A stretch of DNA of 64,000 nucleotides, from NCBI RefSeq assembly GCF_964204645.1, contig NC_134029.1, positions 16,882,450 to 16,946,449 on the forward strand, in the 5' to 3' direction. Under the pieces are notes generated by a model. It made no database searches. It saw only the letters and a program-made list of their open reading frames with translations, and was not told the DNA's origin. Position 1 is the first letter of the stretch. The number at the start of each line of letters is the position of its first letter. The position numbers and the translations under genes were made by a program. Source of the DNA: Tubulanus polymorphus. Its lineage: Eukaryota; Nemertea; Palaeonemertea; Tubulaniformes; Tubulanidae. Of the stretch, positions 24,639-35,658 are shown piece after piece.

Positions 24639-24857
24639 TTAATCCTCTAAATCATTTTCTAAATTAACTTTTTTATTCTTTCTATTTCTGTGATTGTTTT
24701 CATTTAACTTCTTTAATTTTTTACTCAATTTATTATTTTCATTCATCAAATCTTTTGAAATATTCTCATAGTAAAAATATAATGCTGCTAATATTAAACC
24801 TCCAGCAACTAAATAATGTTTCAAATCACTTTTCCCAGTTGGAATGAAACCATCCAT
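24639..24857 (-). CDS. Palindrome gene 3, right arm (72 aa)
   Basis: Mirror copy of the small membrane protein with Glu instead of Gly at residue 53. Reading frame and membrane segment are intact. Confidence 0.7.
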   Translation of the reverse strand: MDGFIPTGKSDLKHYLVAGGLILAALYFYYENISKDLMNENNKLSKKLKKLNENNHRNRKNKKVNLENDLED

Positions 24858-24926
24858 TTATTTAAGAAAAAAATTATTAAATTGATAAATATTTGATATT
24901 TTAGAAATATTTAACTTTTATATGTT

Positions 24927-25382
24927 TCAAATCGAATAACAATTTAACATTTCAACAGTCAAACAATTTATCATTTCAACTGTCAAACAATTTATCATTT
25001 CAACTGTCAAACAATTTATCATTTCAACTGTCAAACAATTTATCATTTCAACTGTCAAACAATTTAACATTTCAACTGTCAAACAATTTATCATTTCAAC
25101 TGTCAAACAATTTATCATTTCAACTGTCAAACAATTTATCATTTCAACTGTCAAACAATTTATCATTTCAACTGTCAAACAATTTATCATTTCAACTGTC
25201 AAACAATTTATCATTTCAACTGTCAAACAATTTATCATTTCAACTGTCAAACAATTTATCATTTCAACTGTCAAACAATTTAACATTTCAACTGTCAAAC
25301 AATTTAACATTTCAACTGTCAAACAATTTAACATTTCAACTGTCAAACAATTTAACATTTCAACTGTCAAACAATTTATCAT
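24927..25382 (-). CDS. Palindrome gene 2, right arm: 8-residue repeat protein (151 aa)
   Basis: Mirror copy with exactly the same number and order of repeat types; the first repeat has Thr rather than Pro. Same doubts about coding status as for the left copy. Confidence 0.5.
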   Translation of the reverse strand: MINCLTVEMLNCLTVEMLNCLTVEMLNCLTVEMLNCLTVEMINCLTVEMINCLTVEMINCLTVEMINCLTVEMINCLTVEMINCLTVEMINCLTVEMINCLTVEMLNCLTVEMINCLTVEMINCLTVEMINCLTVEMINCLTVEMLNCYSI

Positions 25383-25444
25383 TTTAACAGTCTATTAGAT
25401 ATTTAAATCTTTTAACTCAATTCAATAATTATAATGTAGAATAG

Positions 25445-26065
25445 TTACTCTTTACACCAGTTTTTATGTTTAATTGTTTCATAATGCTTTGATTTATGTG
25501 ATTTTAAATATTTACCTCCGCAATAACAATGCACTTTTTCATTAGGATTGAATTTTCTAAATTCATCATCTAAATTACATTGAACTGCAATATCTTTAAA
25601 TGATTTTTCATTATCTAATTCACATTGAATACCAATATTTGATGAATTCTCATTATAGATAATTTGTTTATTATCAAAATTGAAATAATATAATTGTCTT
25701 CTTTCAATTCTTAAGTCAATCAAATCATTGTAATCTTTTGAAAGTATTATATCATCATTTCTTTCATTGAAAGGAGTTTTAAGAATATTAATTATGTTTT
25801 CATCTAAAGTTCCTTTAAAATTAAAAACTGTATTGAACAATTTAGGATTTTTAACGCCATTATCAAAAGTATCTACTAGTTCAATAATTAAATATGTTTC
25901 ATTTGATAATATTTGATTAATCATAGTAATATTATCGATTTTATAATGTCTTGCGGACACTAAATTTGTTGCTGAAATATAATTTTTAATGTAAAACTGT
26001 GAAAATGATTTATTGGTTTCATTGATTTCGATTTTAAAGTTGGGTTCTTCTTCTTCTGTCTTCAT
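25445..26065 (-). CDS. Palindrome gene 1, right arm: CxC/HxH finger protein (206 aa)
   Basis: Mirror copy with Lys for Glu one residue from the C-terminus. The C-terminal finger ligands are unchanged. Confidence 0.75.
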   Translation of the reverse strand: MKTEEEEPNFKIEINETNKSFSQFYIKNYISATNLVSARHYKIDNITMINQILSNETYLIIELVDTFDNGVKNPKLFNTVFNFKGTLDENIINILKTPFNERNDDIILSKDYNDLIDLRIERRQLYYFNFDNKQIIYNENSSNIGIQCELDNEKSFKDIAVQCNLDDEFRKFNPNEKVHCYCGGKYLKSHKSKHYETIKHKNWCKE

Positions 26066-26135
26066 TTTAATTACAAAACTTTTATTAAAATGAATCCAAC
26101 ACATATAAATATAAATATTCAATGTTTTAAATATG

Positions 26136-26350
26136 AATTATTTCACTCACACTTTACTCACACTTTAATGTTTAAAAATCTAACTCATACAAATATAAAT
26201 ATTGAAATATGTTTAAAATATAAACTATTTCACTCACACTTTACTCACACTTTTATATTCTTTTAGTTATCCATTTATTTTACTTATATTTTTACTCGAA
26301 ATCTGTTAAAATATGAATTATTTCACTCACACTTTACTCACACTTTTTCT
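26136..26350 (-). repeat. Three iteron-like repeats, right arm
   Basis: Mirror copies of the GTGTGAGTAAAGTGTGAGTG repeats. The 7-bp insertion of this arm lies next to the outermost copy (about 26351-26358). Confidence 0.7.
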
Positions 26351-26564
26351 AGCGAGTAGAAAATGAAAAATAAATTCGCGACCAATTGATTTAATACAAT
26401 ATGCTTTTTAGATTATTGATATCTTAGAATAAATATTTAGTTTTTAATATAAAATACACACGGTTATGAAAATATATTATAGTTTTTAATTACTTTTAAT
26501 GTTTTGTTTTTTAATGAGCTCGACCGTTCGACCTTTGGCCTGAAATCCCATTACCCCTATTACT

Positions 26565-26570
26565 CCTATG
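26565..26570 (+). repeat. Target-site duplication CCTATG (right)
   Basis: Direct repeat of 21068-21073, followed by CATATTTTGT, which is how uninterrupted copies of the host repeat continue. Confidence 0.93.
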
Positions 26571-27583
26571 CATATTTTGTAACCACAATCAATTGGAAAG
26601 TTGTAGCTCATGACATCATCTATGATTGTTGTGAGTTTTAAGGACATTAGTTTTTCTATATGGTCACCAGGGGGCGTTGAATAGTAGAATAACTTAGTAT
26701 TTCCTTATTATATTGGTACCTAGGCATACTTTGTTACCATGATCAATTGCAAAGTTGTAGTTCATGACATGTTCTATGATTGTGGTGAGGTTCGAGGTCA
26801 TTGGGTTTTGAATATGGTCACCAGGGGGCGTTGAATAGTAGAATGACTTAGTATTTCCATATTAAATTGGTAACGAGGCATATTTTGTTATCACAATCAA
26901 TTACAAAATCGTAGCTGCTGACATGTTCTATGATTGTGGTGAGTTTCAAGGTCGTTGGTTTTTGTAAATGGTCACCAGGGGGCGTTGAATATTGAAATTG
27001 TTAGATTGTTGAGCATTTGAAACCATTTCCCAAGTGGGCATGGTGTCGCTGGACCCCTAGTTACTCATACCAGTTTCAGTTCGAATAGCCAGTCATAACG
27101 CACAAACACTGGCGCACCGACAAATTCGACCTAACGCACTCTACCGTCAAACGATTGACGACTTTTATTCGGCGCTATAAAGTTGTAGTTGTTTGCAGTA
27201 GCCAAATTTAAGTTGACGAACTATTATTCAAATCGCTTTGGAGATTCTCGAAAATACTGTCTTTGAGTCGATTGGCTATTTCGTGCAGTTGTGACGTCAC
27301 AGATTGAGTTGCTAAGTAGCTGTCGTCGTAGTTTCTACCGTCCTTACACCGGTCGTTGGGCCACAACTCGCAAAAATGGTCGTCGCTTTTCATATACGAA
27401 GATATATGACAATGATTCCTGGTCAAGTTATCGCAATTTGTACGTTGGTGCGAGTAAAGCGTTTTAATTAGGAGGCGGTGAAGCTTAGAAGGTTTGTGCC
27501 GCAAATATGACTTATGAAATATGAAAAATAGACTTATACGATCTAATGAGATATTCAAAAGCGGTACATTTTTGAGTTTTATT

Positions 27584-27701
27584 GTCTACGGCCATACCAC
27601 GTTGAAAGCACCGGTTCTCGTCCGATCACCGGAGTTAAGCAACGTCGGGCCCGGTTAGTACTTGGATGGGTGACCGCCTGGGAATACCGGATGCTGTAGA
27701 C
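27584..27701 (+). rRNA. 5S rRNA copy 1
   Basis: 118 nt, GTCTACGG...GTAGAC, followed by a T5 terminator. Internal promoter regions (AGTTAAGCAACGTCGGG and GGATGGGTGACCGCC) are intact. Differs from the window consensus at two positions (CCGGAG for CCGAAG, GGATGC for GGGTGC). Confidence 0.93.
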
Positions 27702-28379
27702 TTTTTCACCATTTTCATTAATCTTTTTCAAAAATTCACAATAACACGTTTCAAAAGCCGTTGTGCGTGTTTGTCATGTTTTTCGTCGTCACGAATGAGT
27801 GAAAAGATAATCGCCCGAATTTCCCTCCACGGTTTTCGCTCACAAAATCTCATTTTTACTCATACCAGTTTCAGTTCGAATAGCCAGTCATAACGCACAA
27901 ATACTGGCGCACCGACAAATTCGACCTAACGCATTCTACCGTCAAACGATTGACGACTTTTATTCGGCGCTATAAAGTTCTAGTTGTTTGCAGAAGCCAA
28001 ATTTAAGTGGACGAACTATTATTCAAATCGCATTGGAGATTCACGAAAATACTGTCTTTGAGTCGATTGGCTATTTCGTGCAGTTGTGACGTCACAGATT
28101 GAGTTGCTAAGTAGCTGTCGTCGTAGTTTCGACCGTCCTTACACCGGTCGTTGGGCCACAACTCGCAAAAAATGGTCGTCGCTTTTCATATACGAAGATA
28201 TATGACAATGATTCCTGGTCAAGTTATCGCAATTTGTACGTTGGTGGGAGTAAAGCGTTTTAATTAGGAGGCGGTGAAGCTTAGAAGGTTTGTGCCGCAA
28301 ATATGACTTATGAAATATGAAAAATAGACTAATACGATCTAATGAGATATTCAAAAGCGGTACATTTTTTAGTTTTGTT

Positions 28380-28497
28380 GTCTACGGCCATACCACGTTG
28401 AAAGCACCGGTTCTCGTCCGATCACCGAAGTTAAGCAACGTCGGGCCCGGTTAGTACCTGGATGGGTGTCCGCCTGGGAATACCGGGTGCTGTAGAC
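28380..28497 (+). rRNA. 5S rRNA copy 2
   Basis: 118 nt with T5 terminator. Carries the box C variant TACCTGGATGGGTGTCCGCC (two changes), shared with copies 6 and 8. This may weaken TFIIIA binding; inference. Confidence 0.88.
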
Positions 28498-29175
28498 TTT
28501 TTCACCATTTTCATTAATCTATTTCAAAAATTCACAATAACACGTTTCAAAAGCCGTTGTGCGTGTTTGTCATGTTTTTCGTCATCACGAATGAGTGAAA
28601 AGATAATCGCCCGAATTTCCCTCCACGGTTTTCGCTCATAAAATCTCATTTTTACTCATACCAGTTTCAGTTCGAATAGCCAGTCATAACGCACAAACAC
28701 TGGCGCACCGATAAATTTGACCTAACGCACTCTACCGTCAAACGATTGACGACTTTTATTCGGCGCTATAAAGTTCTAGTTGTTGGCAGTAGCCAAATGT
28801 AAGTGGACGAACTATAATTCAAATCGCTTTGGAGATTCACGAAAATACTGTCTTTGAGTCGATTGGCTATTTCGTGCAGTTGTGACGTCACAGATTGAGT
28901 TGCCAAGTAGCTGTCGTCGTAGTTTCTACCGTCCTTGCACTGGTCGTTGGGCCACAACTCGCAAAAAATGGTCGTCGCTATTTATATACGAAGATATATG
29001 ACAATGATTCCTGGTCAAGTTATCGCAATTTGTACGTTGGTGGGAGTAAAGCGTTTTAATTAGGAGGCGGTGAAGCTTAGAAGGTTTGTGCCGCAAATAT
29101 GACTTATGAAATATGAAAAATAGACTAATACGATCTAATGAGATATTCAAAAGTGGTAAATTTTTGAATTTTGTT

Positions 29176-29293
29176 GTCTACGGCCATACCACGTTGAAAG
29201 CAACGGTTCTCGTCCGATCGCCGAAGTTAAGGAACGTCGGGCCCGGTTAGTACTTGGATGGGTGACCGCCTGGGAATACCGGGTGGTGTAGAC
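29176..29293 (+). rRNA. 5S rRNA copy 3
   Basis: 118 nt. Variants: CAACGG for CACCGG, GATCGCCG, AAGGAACG for AAGCAACG, and GGGTGGTG in the closing stem. Most of these recur in copy 9. Confidence 0.85.
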
Positions 29294-29973
29294 TTTTTCA
29301 CCATTTTCATTAATCTATTTCAAAAATTCACAATAACACGTTTCAGAAGTCGTTGTGCGTGCTTGTCATGTTTTTCGTCTTCACGAATGAGTGAAGAGAT
29401 AATCGCCCGAATTTCCCTCCACGGTTTTCGCTCACAAAATCTCATTTTTACTCATACCAGTTTCAGTTCGAATAGCCAGTCATAACGCACAAACACTAGC
29501 GCACCGACAAATTCGACCTAACGCACTCTATAACCGTCAAACGATTGACGACTTTTATTCGGCGCTATAAAGTTCTAGTTGTTTGCAGTAGCCAAATTTA
29601 AGTGGACGAACTATTATTCAAATCGCTTTGGAGATTCACGAAAATACTGTCTTTGAGTCGATTGGCTATTTCGTGCAGTTGTGACGTCACAGATTGAGTT
29701 GCTAAGTAGCTGTCGTCGTAGTTTCTACCGTCCTTACACCGGTCGTTGGGCCACAACTCGCAAAAAATGGTCGTCGCTATTCATATACGAAGATATATGA
29801 CAATGATTCCAGGTCAAGTTATCGCAATTTGTACGTTGGTGGGAGTAAAGCGTTTTAATTAGGAGGCGGTGAAGCTTAGAAGGTTTGTTCCGCAAATATG
29901 ACTTATGAAATATAAAAACAGACTAATACGATCTAATCAGATATTCAAAAGCGGTACATTTTTGAGTTTTTTT

Positions 29974-30084
29974 GTCTACGGCCATACCACGTTGAAAGCA
30001 CCGGTTCTCGTCCAATCACCGTAGTTAACCAACGTCGGGCCCGGTTAGTTGGGTGACCGCATGGGAATACCGGGTGCTGTAGAA
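29974..30084 (+). pseudogene. 5S rRNA copy 4, deleted (111 nt)
   Basis: Seven nt are lost where the normal gene reads TAGTACTTGGATGGGTG, within the internal control region. It also has several substitutions (CCAATCACCGTAG, AACCAACG, GCATGGG) and ends GTAGAA, breaking the terminal stem. Probably not functional. Confidence 0.85.
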
Positions 30085-30758
30085 TTTTTCACCATTTTCA
30101 TTCATCTATTTCAAAAATTCACAATAACACGTTTCAAAAGCTGTTGTGCGTGCTTGTCATGTTTTTCGTCAACACGAATGAGTGAAAAGATAATCGCCCG
30201 AATTTCCCTCCACGGTTTTCGCTCACAAAATCTCATTTTTACTCATACCAGCTCAGTTCGAATAGCCATTCATAACGCACAAACACTGGCGCACCGACAA
30301 ATTCGACCTAACGCATTCTACCGTCAAACGATTGACGACTTTTATTCGGCGCTATATAGTTCTAGTTGTTTGCAGTAGCCAAATTTAAGTGGACGAACTA
30401 TTATTCAAATCGCTTTGGAGATTCACGAAAATACTGTCTTTGAGTCGATTGGCTATTTCGTGCAGTTGTGACGTCACAGATTGAGTTGCTAAGTAGCTGT
30501 CGTCGTAGTTTCTACCGTCCTTACACCGGTCGTTGGGCCACAACTCGCAAAAAATGGTCGTCGCTATTCATATACGAAGATATATGACAATGATTCCTGG
30601 TCAAGTTATCGCAATTTGTACGTTGGTGGGAGTAAAGCGTTTTAATTAGGAGGCGGCGAAGCTTAGGTTTGTGCCGCAAATATGACTTATGAAATATGAA
30701 AAATAGACTAATACGATCTAATGAGATATTCAAAAGCGGTACATTTTTGAGTTTTGTT

Positions 30759-30876
30759 GTCTACGCTCATACAACGTTGAAAGCACCGGTTCTCGTCCGA
30801 TCACCGAAGTTAAGCAACGTCGGGCCCGGTTAGTACTTGGATGGGTGACCGCCTGGGAATACCGGGTGCTGTAGAC
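30759..30876 (+). rRNA. 5S rRNA copy 5
   Basis: 118 nt. The 5' part reads GCTCATACAACG rather than GGCCATACCACG; two of the changes lie at the inner end of the terminal stem. Shared only with copy 7. Confidence 0.88.
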
Positions 30877-31558
30877 TTTTTCACCATTTTCATTAATCTT
30901 TTTCAAAAATTCACAATAACACGTTTCAAAAGCCGTTGTGCGTGTTTGTCATGTTTTTCGTCGTCACGAATGAGTGAAAAGATAATCGCCCGAATTTCCC
31001 TCCACGGTTTTCGCTCACAAAATCTCATTTTTACTCATACCAGTTTCAGTTCGAATAGCCAGTCATAACGCACAAACACTAGCGCATCGACAAATTCGAC
31101 CTAACGCACTCTATAACCGTCAAACGATTGACGACTTTTATTCGGCGCTATAAAGTTCTAGTTGTTTGCAGTAGCCAAATTTAAGTGGACGAACTATTAT
31201 TCAAATCGCTTTGGAGATTCACGAAAATACTGTCTTTGAGTCGATTGGCTATTTCGTGCAGATGTGACGTCACAGATTGAGTTGCTAAGTAGCTGTCGTC
31301 GTAGTTTCTACCGTCCTTTCACCGGTCGTTGGGCCACAACTCGCAAAAAAATGGTCGTCGCTATTCATATACGAAGATATATGACAATGATTCCTGGTCA
31401 AGCTATCGCAATTTGTACGTTGGTGGGAGTAAAGCGTTTTAATTAGGAGGCGGTGAAGCTTAGAAGGTTTGTGCCGCAAATATGACTTATGAAATATGAA
31501 AAATAGACTAATACGATCTAATGAGATATTCAAAAGCGGTACATTTTTTAGTTTTGTT

Positions 31559-31676
31559 GTCTACGGCCATACCACGTTGAAAGCACCGGTTCTCGTCCGA
31601 TCACCGAAGTTAAGCAACGTCGGGCCCGGTTAGTACCTGGATGGGTGTCCGCCTGGGAATACCGGGTGCTGTAGAC
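31559..31676 (+). rRNA. 5S rRNA copy 6
   Basis: 118 nt; same box C variant as copies 2 and 8 (CCTGGATGGGTGTCCGCC). Confidence 0.88.
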
Positions 31677-32351
31677 TTTTTCACCATTTTCATTAATCTA
31701 TTTCAAAAATTCACAATAACACGTTTCAAAAGCCGTTGTGCGTGTTTGTCATGTTTTTCGTCATCACGAATGAGTGAAAAGATAATCGCCCGAATTTCCC
31801 TCCACGGTTTTCGCTCATAAAATCTCATTTTTACTCATACCAGTTTCAGTTCGAATAGCCAGTCATAACGCACAAACACTGGCGCATCGATAAATTTGAC
31901 CTAACGCACTCTACCGTCAAACGATTGACGACTTTTATTCGGCGCTATAAAGTTCTAGTTGTTTGCAGTAGCCAAATTTAAGTGGACGAACTATAATTCA
32001 AATCGCTTTGGAGATTCACGAAAATACTGTCTTTGAGTCGATTGGCTATTTCGTGCAGTTGTGACGTCACAGATTGAGTTGCCAAGTAGCTGTCGTCGTA
32101 GTTTCTACCGTCCTTGCACTGGTCGTTGGGCCACAACTCGCAAAAAATGGTCGTCGCTATTTATATACGAAGATATATGACAATGATTCCTGGTCAAGTT
32201 ATCGCAATTTGTACGTTGGTGGGAGTAAAGCGTTTTAATTAGGAGGCGGCGAAGCTTAGGTTTGTGCCGCAAATATGACTTATGAAATATGAAAAATAGA
32301 CTAATACGATCTAATGAGATATTCAAAAGCGGTACATTTTTGAGTTTTGTT

Positions 32352-32469
32352 GTCTACGCTCATACAACGTTGAAAGCACCGGTTCTCGTCCGATCACCGA
32401 AGTTAAGCAACGTCGGGCCCGGTTAGTACTTGGATGGGTGACCGCCTGGGAATACCGGGTGCTGTAGAC
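32352..32469 (+). rRNA. 5S rRNA copy 7
   Basis: 118 nt; same GCTCATACAACG 5' variant as copy 5. Confidence 0.88.
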
Positions 32470-33150
32470 TTTTTCACCATTTTCATTAATCTTTTTCAAA
32501 AATTCACAATAACACGTTTCAAAAGCCGTTGTGCGTGTTTGTCATGTTTTTCGTCGTCACGAATGAGTGAAAAGATAATCGCCCGAATTTCCCTCCACGG
32601 TTTTCGCTCACAAAATCTCATTTTTACTCATACCAGTTTCAGTTCGAATAGCCAGTCATAACGCACAAACACTAGCGCATCGACAAATTCGACCTAACGC
32701 ACTCTATAACCGTCAAACGATTGACGACTTTTATTCGGCGCTATAAAGTTCTAGTTGTTTGCAGTAGCCAAATTTAAGTGGACGAACTATTATTCAAATC
32801 GCTTTGGAGATTCACGAAAATACTGTCTTTGAGTCGATTGGCTATTTCGTGCAGATGTGACGTCACAGATTGAGTTGCTAAGTAGCTGTCGTCGTAGTTT
32901 CTACCGTCCTTTCACCGGTCGTTGGGCCACAACTCGCAAAAAATGGTCGTCGCTATTCATATACGAAGACATATGACAATGATTCCTGGTCAAGCTATCG
33001 CAATTTGTACGTTGGTGGGAGTAAAGCGTTTTAATTAGGAGGCGGTGAAGCTTAGAAGGTTTGTGCCGCAAATATGACTTATGAAATATGAAAAATAGAC
33101 TAATACGATCTAATGAGATATTCAAAAGCGGTACATTTTTGAGTTTTGTT

Positions 33151-33268
33151 GTCTACGGCCATACCACGTTGAAAGCACCGGTTCTCGTCCGATCACCGAA
33201 GTTAAGCAACGTCGGGCCCGGTTAGTACCTGGATGGGTGTCCGCCTGGGAATACCGGGTGCTGTAGAC
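33151..33268 (+). rRNA. 5S rRNA copy 8
   Basis: 118 nt; same box C variant as copies 2 and 6. Confidence 0.88.
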
Positions 33269-33943
33269 TTTTTCACCATTTTCATTAATCTATTTCAAAA
33301 ATTCACAATAACACGTTTCAAAAGCCGTTGTGCGTGTTTGTCATGTTTTTCGTCATCACGAATGAGTGAAAAGATAATCGCCCGAATTTCCCTCCACGGT
33401 TTTCGCTCATAAAATCTCATTTTTACTCATACCAGTTTCAGTTCGAATAGCCAGTCATAACGCACAAACACTGGCGCACCGATAAATTTGACCTAACGCA
33501 CTCTACCGTCAAACGATTGACGACTTTTATTCGGCGCTATAAAGTTCTAGTTGTTTGCAGTAGCCAAATTTAAGTGGACGAACTATAATTCAAATCGCTT
33601 TGGAGATTCACGAAAATACTGTCTTTGAGTCGATTGGTTATTTCGTGCAGTTGTGACGTCACAGATTGAGTTGCTAAGTAGCTGTCGTCGTAGTTTCTAC
33701 CGTCCTTACACCGGTCGTTGGGCCACAACTCGCAAAAAATGGTCGTCGCTATTCATATACGAAGATATATGACAATGATTCCTGGTCAAGTTATCGCAAT
33801 TTGTACGTTGGTGGGAGTAAAGCGTTTTAATTAGGAGGCGGCGAAGCTTAGGTTTGTGCCGCAAATATGACTTATGAAATATGAAAAATAGACTAATACG
33901 ATCTAATGAGATATTCAAAAGTGGTACATTTTTGAATTTTGTT

Positions 33944-34061
33944 GTCTACGGCCATACCACGTTGAAAGCAACGGTTCTCGTCCGATCACCGAAGTTAAGG
34001 AACGTCGGGCCCGGTTAGTACTTGGATGGGTGACCGCCTGGGAATACCGGGTGGTGTAGAC
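33944..34061 (+). rRNA. 5S rRNA copy 9
   Basis: 118 nt; shares CAACGG, AAGGAACG and GGGTGGTG with copy 3 but keeps GATCACCG. Confidence 0.87.
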
Positions 34062-34741
34062 TTTTTCACCATTTTCATTAATCTATTTCAAAAATTCACA
34101 ATAACACGTTTCAGAAGTCGTTGTGCGTGCTTGTCATGTTTTTCGTCTTCACGAATGAGTGAAGAGATAATCGCCCGAATTTCCCTCCACGGTTTTCGCT
34201 CACAAAATCTCATTTTTACTCATACCAGTTTCAGTTCGAATAGCCAGTCATAACGCACAAACACTAGCGCACCGACAAATTCGACCTAACGCACTCTATA
34301 ACCGTCAAACGATTGACGACTTTTATTCGGCGCTATAAAGTTCTAGTTGTTTGCAGTAGCCAAATTTAAGTGGACGAACTATTATTCAAATCGCTTTGGA
34401 GATTTACGAAAATACTGTCTTTGAGTCGATTGGCTATTTCGTGCAGTTGTGACGTCACACATTGAGTTGCTAAGTAGCTGTCGTCGTAGTTTCTACCGTC
34501 CTTACACCGGTCTTTTGGCCACAACTCCCAAAAATGGTCGTCGCATTTCATATACGAAGATATATGACAATGATTCCTGGTCAAGTTATCGCAATTTGTA
34601 CGTTGGTGGGAGTAAAGCGTTTTAATTAGGAGGCGGTGAAGCTTAGAAGGTTTGTGCCGCGAATATGACTTATGAAATATGAAAAATAGACTAATACGAT
34701 CTAATGAGATATTCAAAAGCGGTACATTTTTGAATTTTGTT

Positions 34742-34859
34742 GTCGACGGCCATACCACGTTGAAAGCACCGGTTCTCGTCCGATCACCGAAGTTAAGCAA
34801 CGTCGGGCCCGGTTAGTACTTGGATGGGTGACCGCCTGGGAATACCGGGTGCTGTAGAC
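34742..34859 (+). rRNA. 5S rRNA copy 10
   Basis: 118 nt; the only change from the consensus is GTCGAC for GTCTAC at the 5' end, opposite GTAGAC in the terminal stem. One of the best candidates for an active copy. Confidence 0.92.
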
Positions 34860-35540
34860 TTTTTCACCATTTTCATTAATCTTTTTCAAAAATTCACAAT
34901 AACACGTTTCAAAAGCCGTTGTGCGTGTTTGTCATGTTTTTCGTCGTCACGAATGAGTGAAAAGATAATCGCCCGAATTTCCCTCCACGGTTTTCGCTCA
35001 CAAAATCTCATATTTACTCATACCAGTTTCAGTTCGAATAGCCAGTCATAACGCACAAATACTAGCACACCGACAAATTCGACCTAACGCACTCTATAAC
35101 CGTCAAACGATTGACGACTTTTATTCGGCGCTATAAAGTTCTAGTTGTTTGCAGTAGCCAAATTTAAGTGGACGAACTATTATTCAAATCGCTTTGGAGA
35201 TTCACGAAAATACTGTCTTTGAGTCGATTTGCTATTTCGCGCAGTTGTGACGTCACAGATTGAGTTGCTAAGTAGCTGTCGTCGTAGTTTCTACCGTCCT
35301 TACACCGGTCTTTTGGCCACAACTCGCAAAAAATGGTCGTCGCTTTTCATATACGAAGATATATGACAATGATTCCTGGTCAAGTTATCGCAATTTGTAA
35401 GTTGGTGGGAGTAAAGCGTTTTAATTAGGAGGCGGTGAAGCTTAGAAGGTTTGTGCCGCAAATATGACTTATGAAATATGAAAAATAGACTAATACGATC
35501 TAATGAGATATTCAAAAGCGGTACATTTTTTCGTTTTGTT

Positions 35541-35658
35541 GTCTACGGCCATACCACGTTGAAAGCACCGGTTCTCGTCCGATCACCGAAGTTAAGCAAC
35601 GTCGGGCCCGGTTAGTACTTGGATGGGTGAACGCCTGGGAATACCAGGTGCTGTAGAC
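35541..35658 (+). rRNA. 5S rRNA copy 11
   Basis: 118 nt; changes GGTGAACGCC (for GGTGACCGCC) in box C and ACCAGG (for ACCGGG) near the 3' end. Last gene of the array; its downstream spacer is degenerate. Confidence 0.9.

Larger units (their letters stand above)
21074..26564. mobile_element. 5.5-kb palindromic Polinton-like non-autonomous element
   Basis: Two nearly identical inverted arms (21074-23795, 2722 bp; 23826-26564, 2739 bp) are separated by about 30 bp. Termini are AGTAATAGGGG...CCCCTATTACT with 6-bp TSD CCTATG. Each arm carries four small genes in mirror image, transcribed towards the centre. Arms differ by a few substitutions plus a 7-bp and a 10-bp insertion, both in the right arm, which fully explain the 17-bp length difference. 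AG...CT ends and a 6-bp TSD are known features of Polinton/Maverick integration; none of the Polinton core genes is present, so mobilisation in trans is inferred. Strong A/T bias in codons sets it apart from the host sequence. Confidence 0.88.
20305..27060 (+). mobile_element. Helentron/HINE-like repeat in a 5S spacer, split by the palindrome
   Basis: The left part (20305-21073) begins GCCCACTTGGGACTTTAGTC and the right part (26571-27060) ends CAAGTGGGCA...GGACCCCTAG. Together they make one ordinary copy of about 1.26 kb once the palindromic insertion and one CCTATG are removed. The flanking spacer is continuous: CTCATTTTT on the left and ACTCATACC on the right. TTA at 20302-20304 and 27061-27063 could be a 3-bp TSD, or the insertion could be in a T-run without TSD, as Helentrons do. 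Confidence 0.75.

Noticed and set aside
21074-26564. Palindrome as a sequencing or assembly artefact
   Set aside because: Missed-adapter or chimeric reads would mirror the flanks too. Here the flanks are the two distinct halves of one host repeat, joined by a 6-bp TSD, and the arms differ by indels and substitutions.
27208-27558. Recurring minus-strand ORFs (opening MNISLDRISLF) in each 5S spacer and plus-strand ORFs (MGDRLGIPGAVDF) across 5S 3' ends
   Set aside because: They recur because the 5S units are near-identical. Lengths vary by frameshifts between units, the plus-strand frame runs through the 5S gene, and there is no sign of protein-level constraint.
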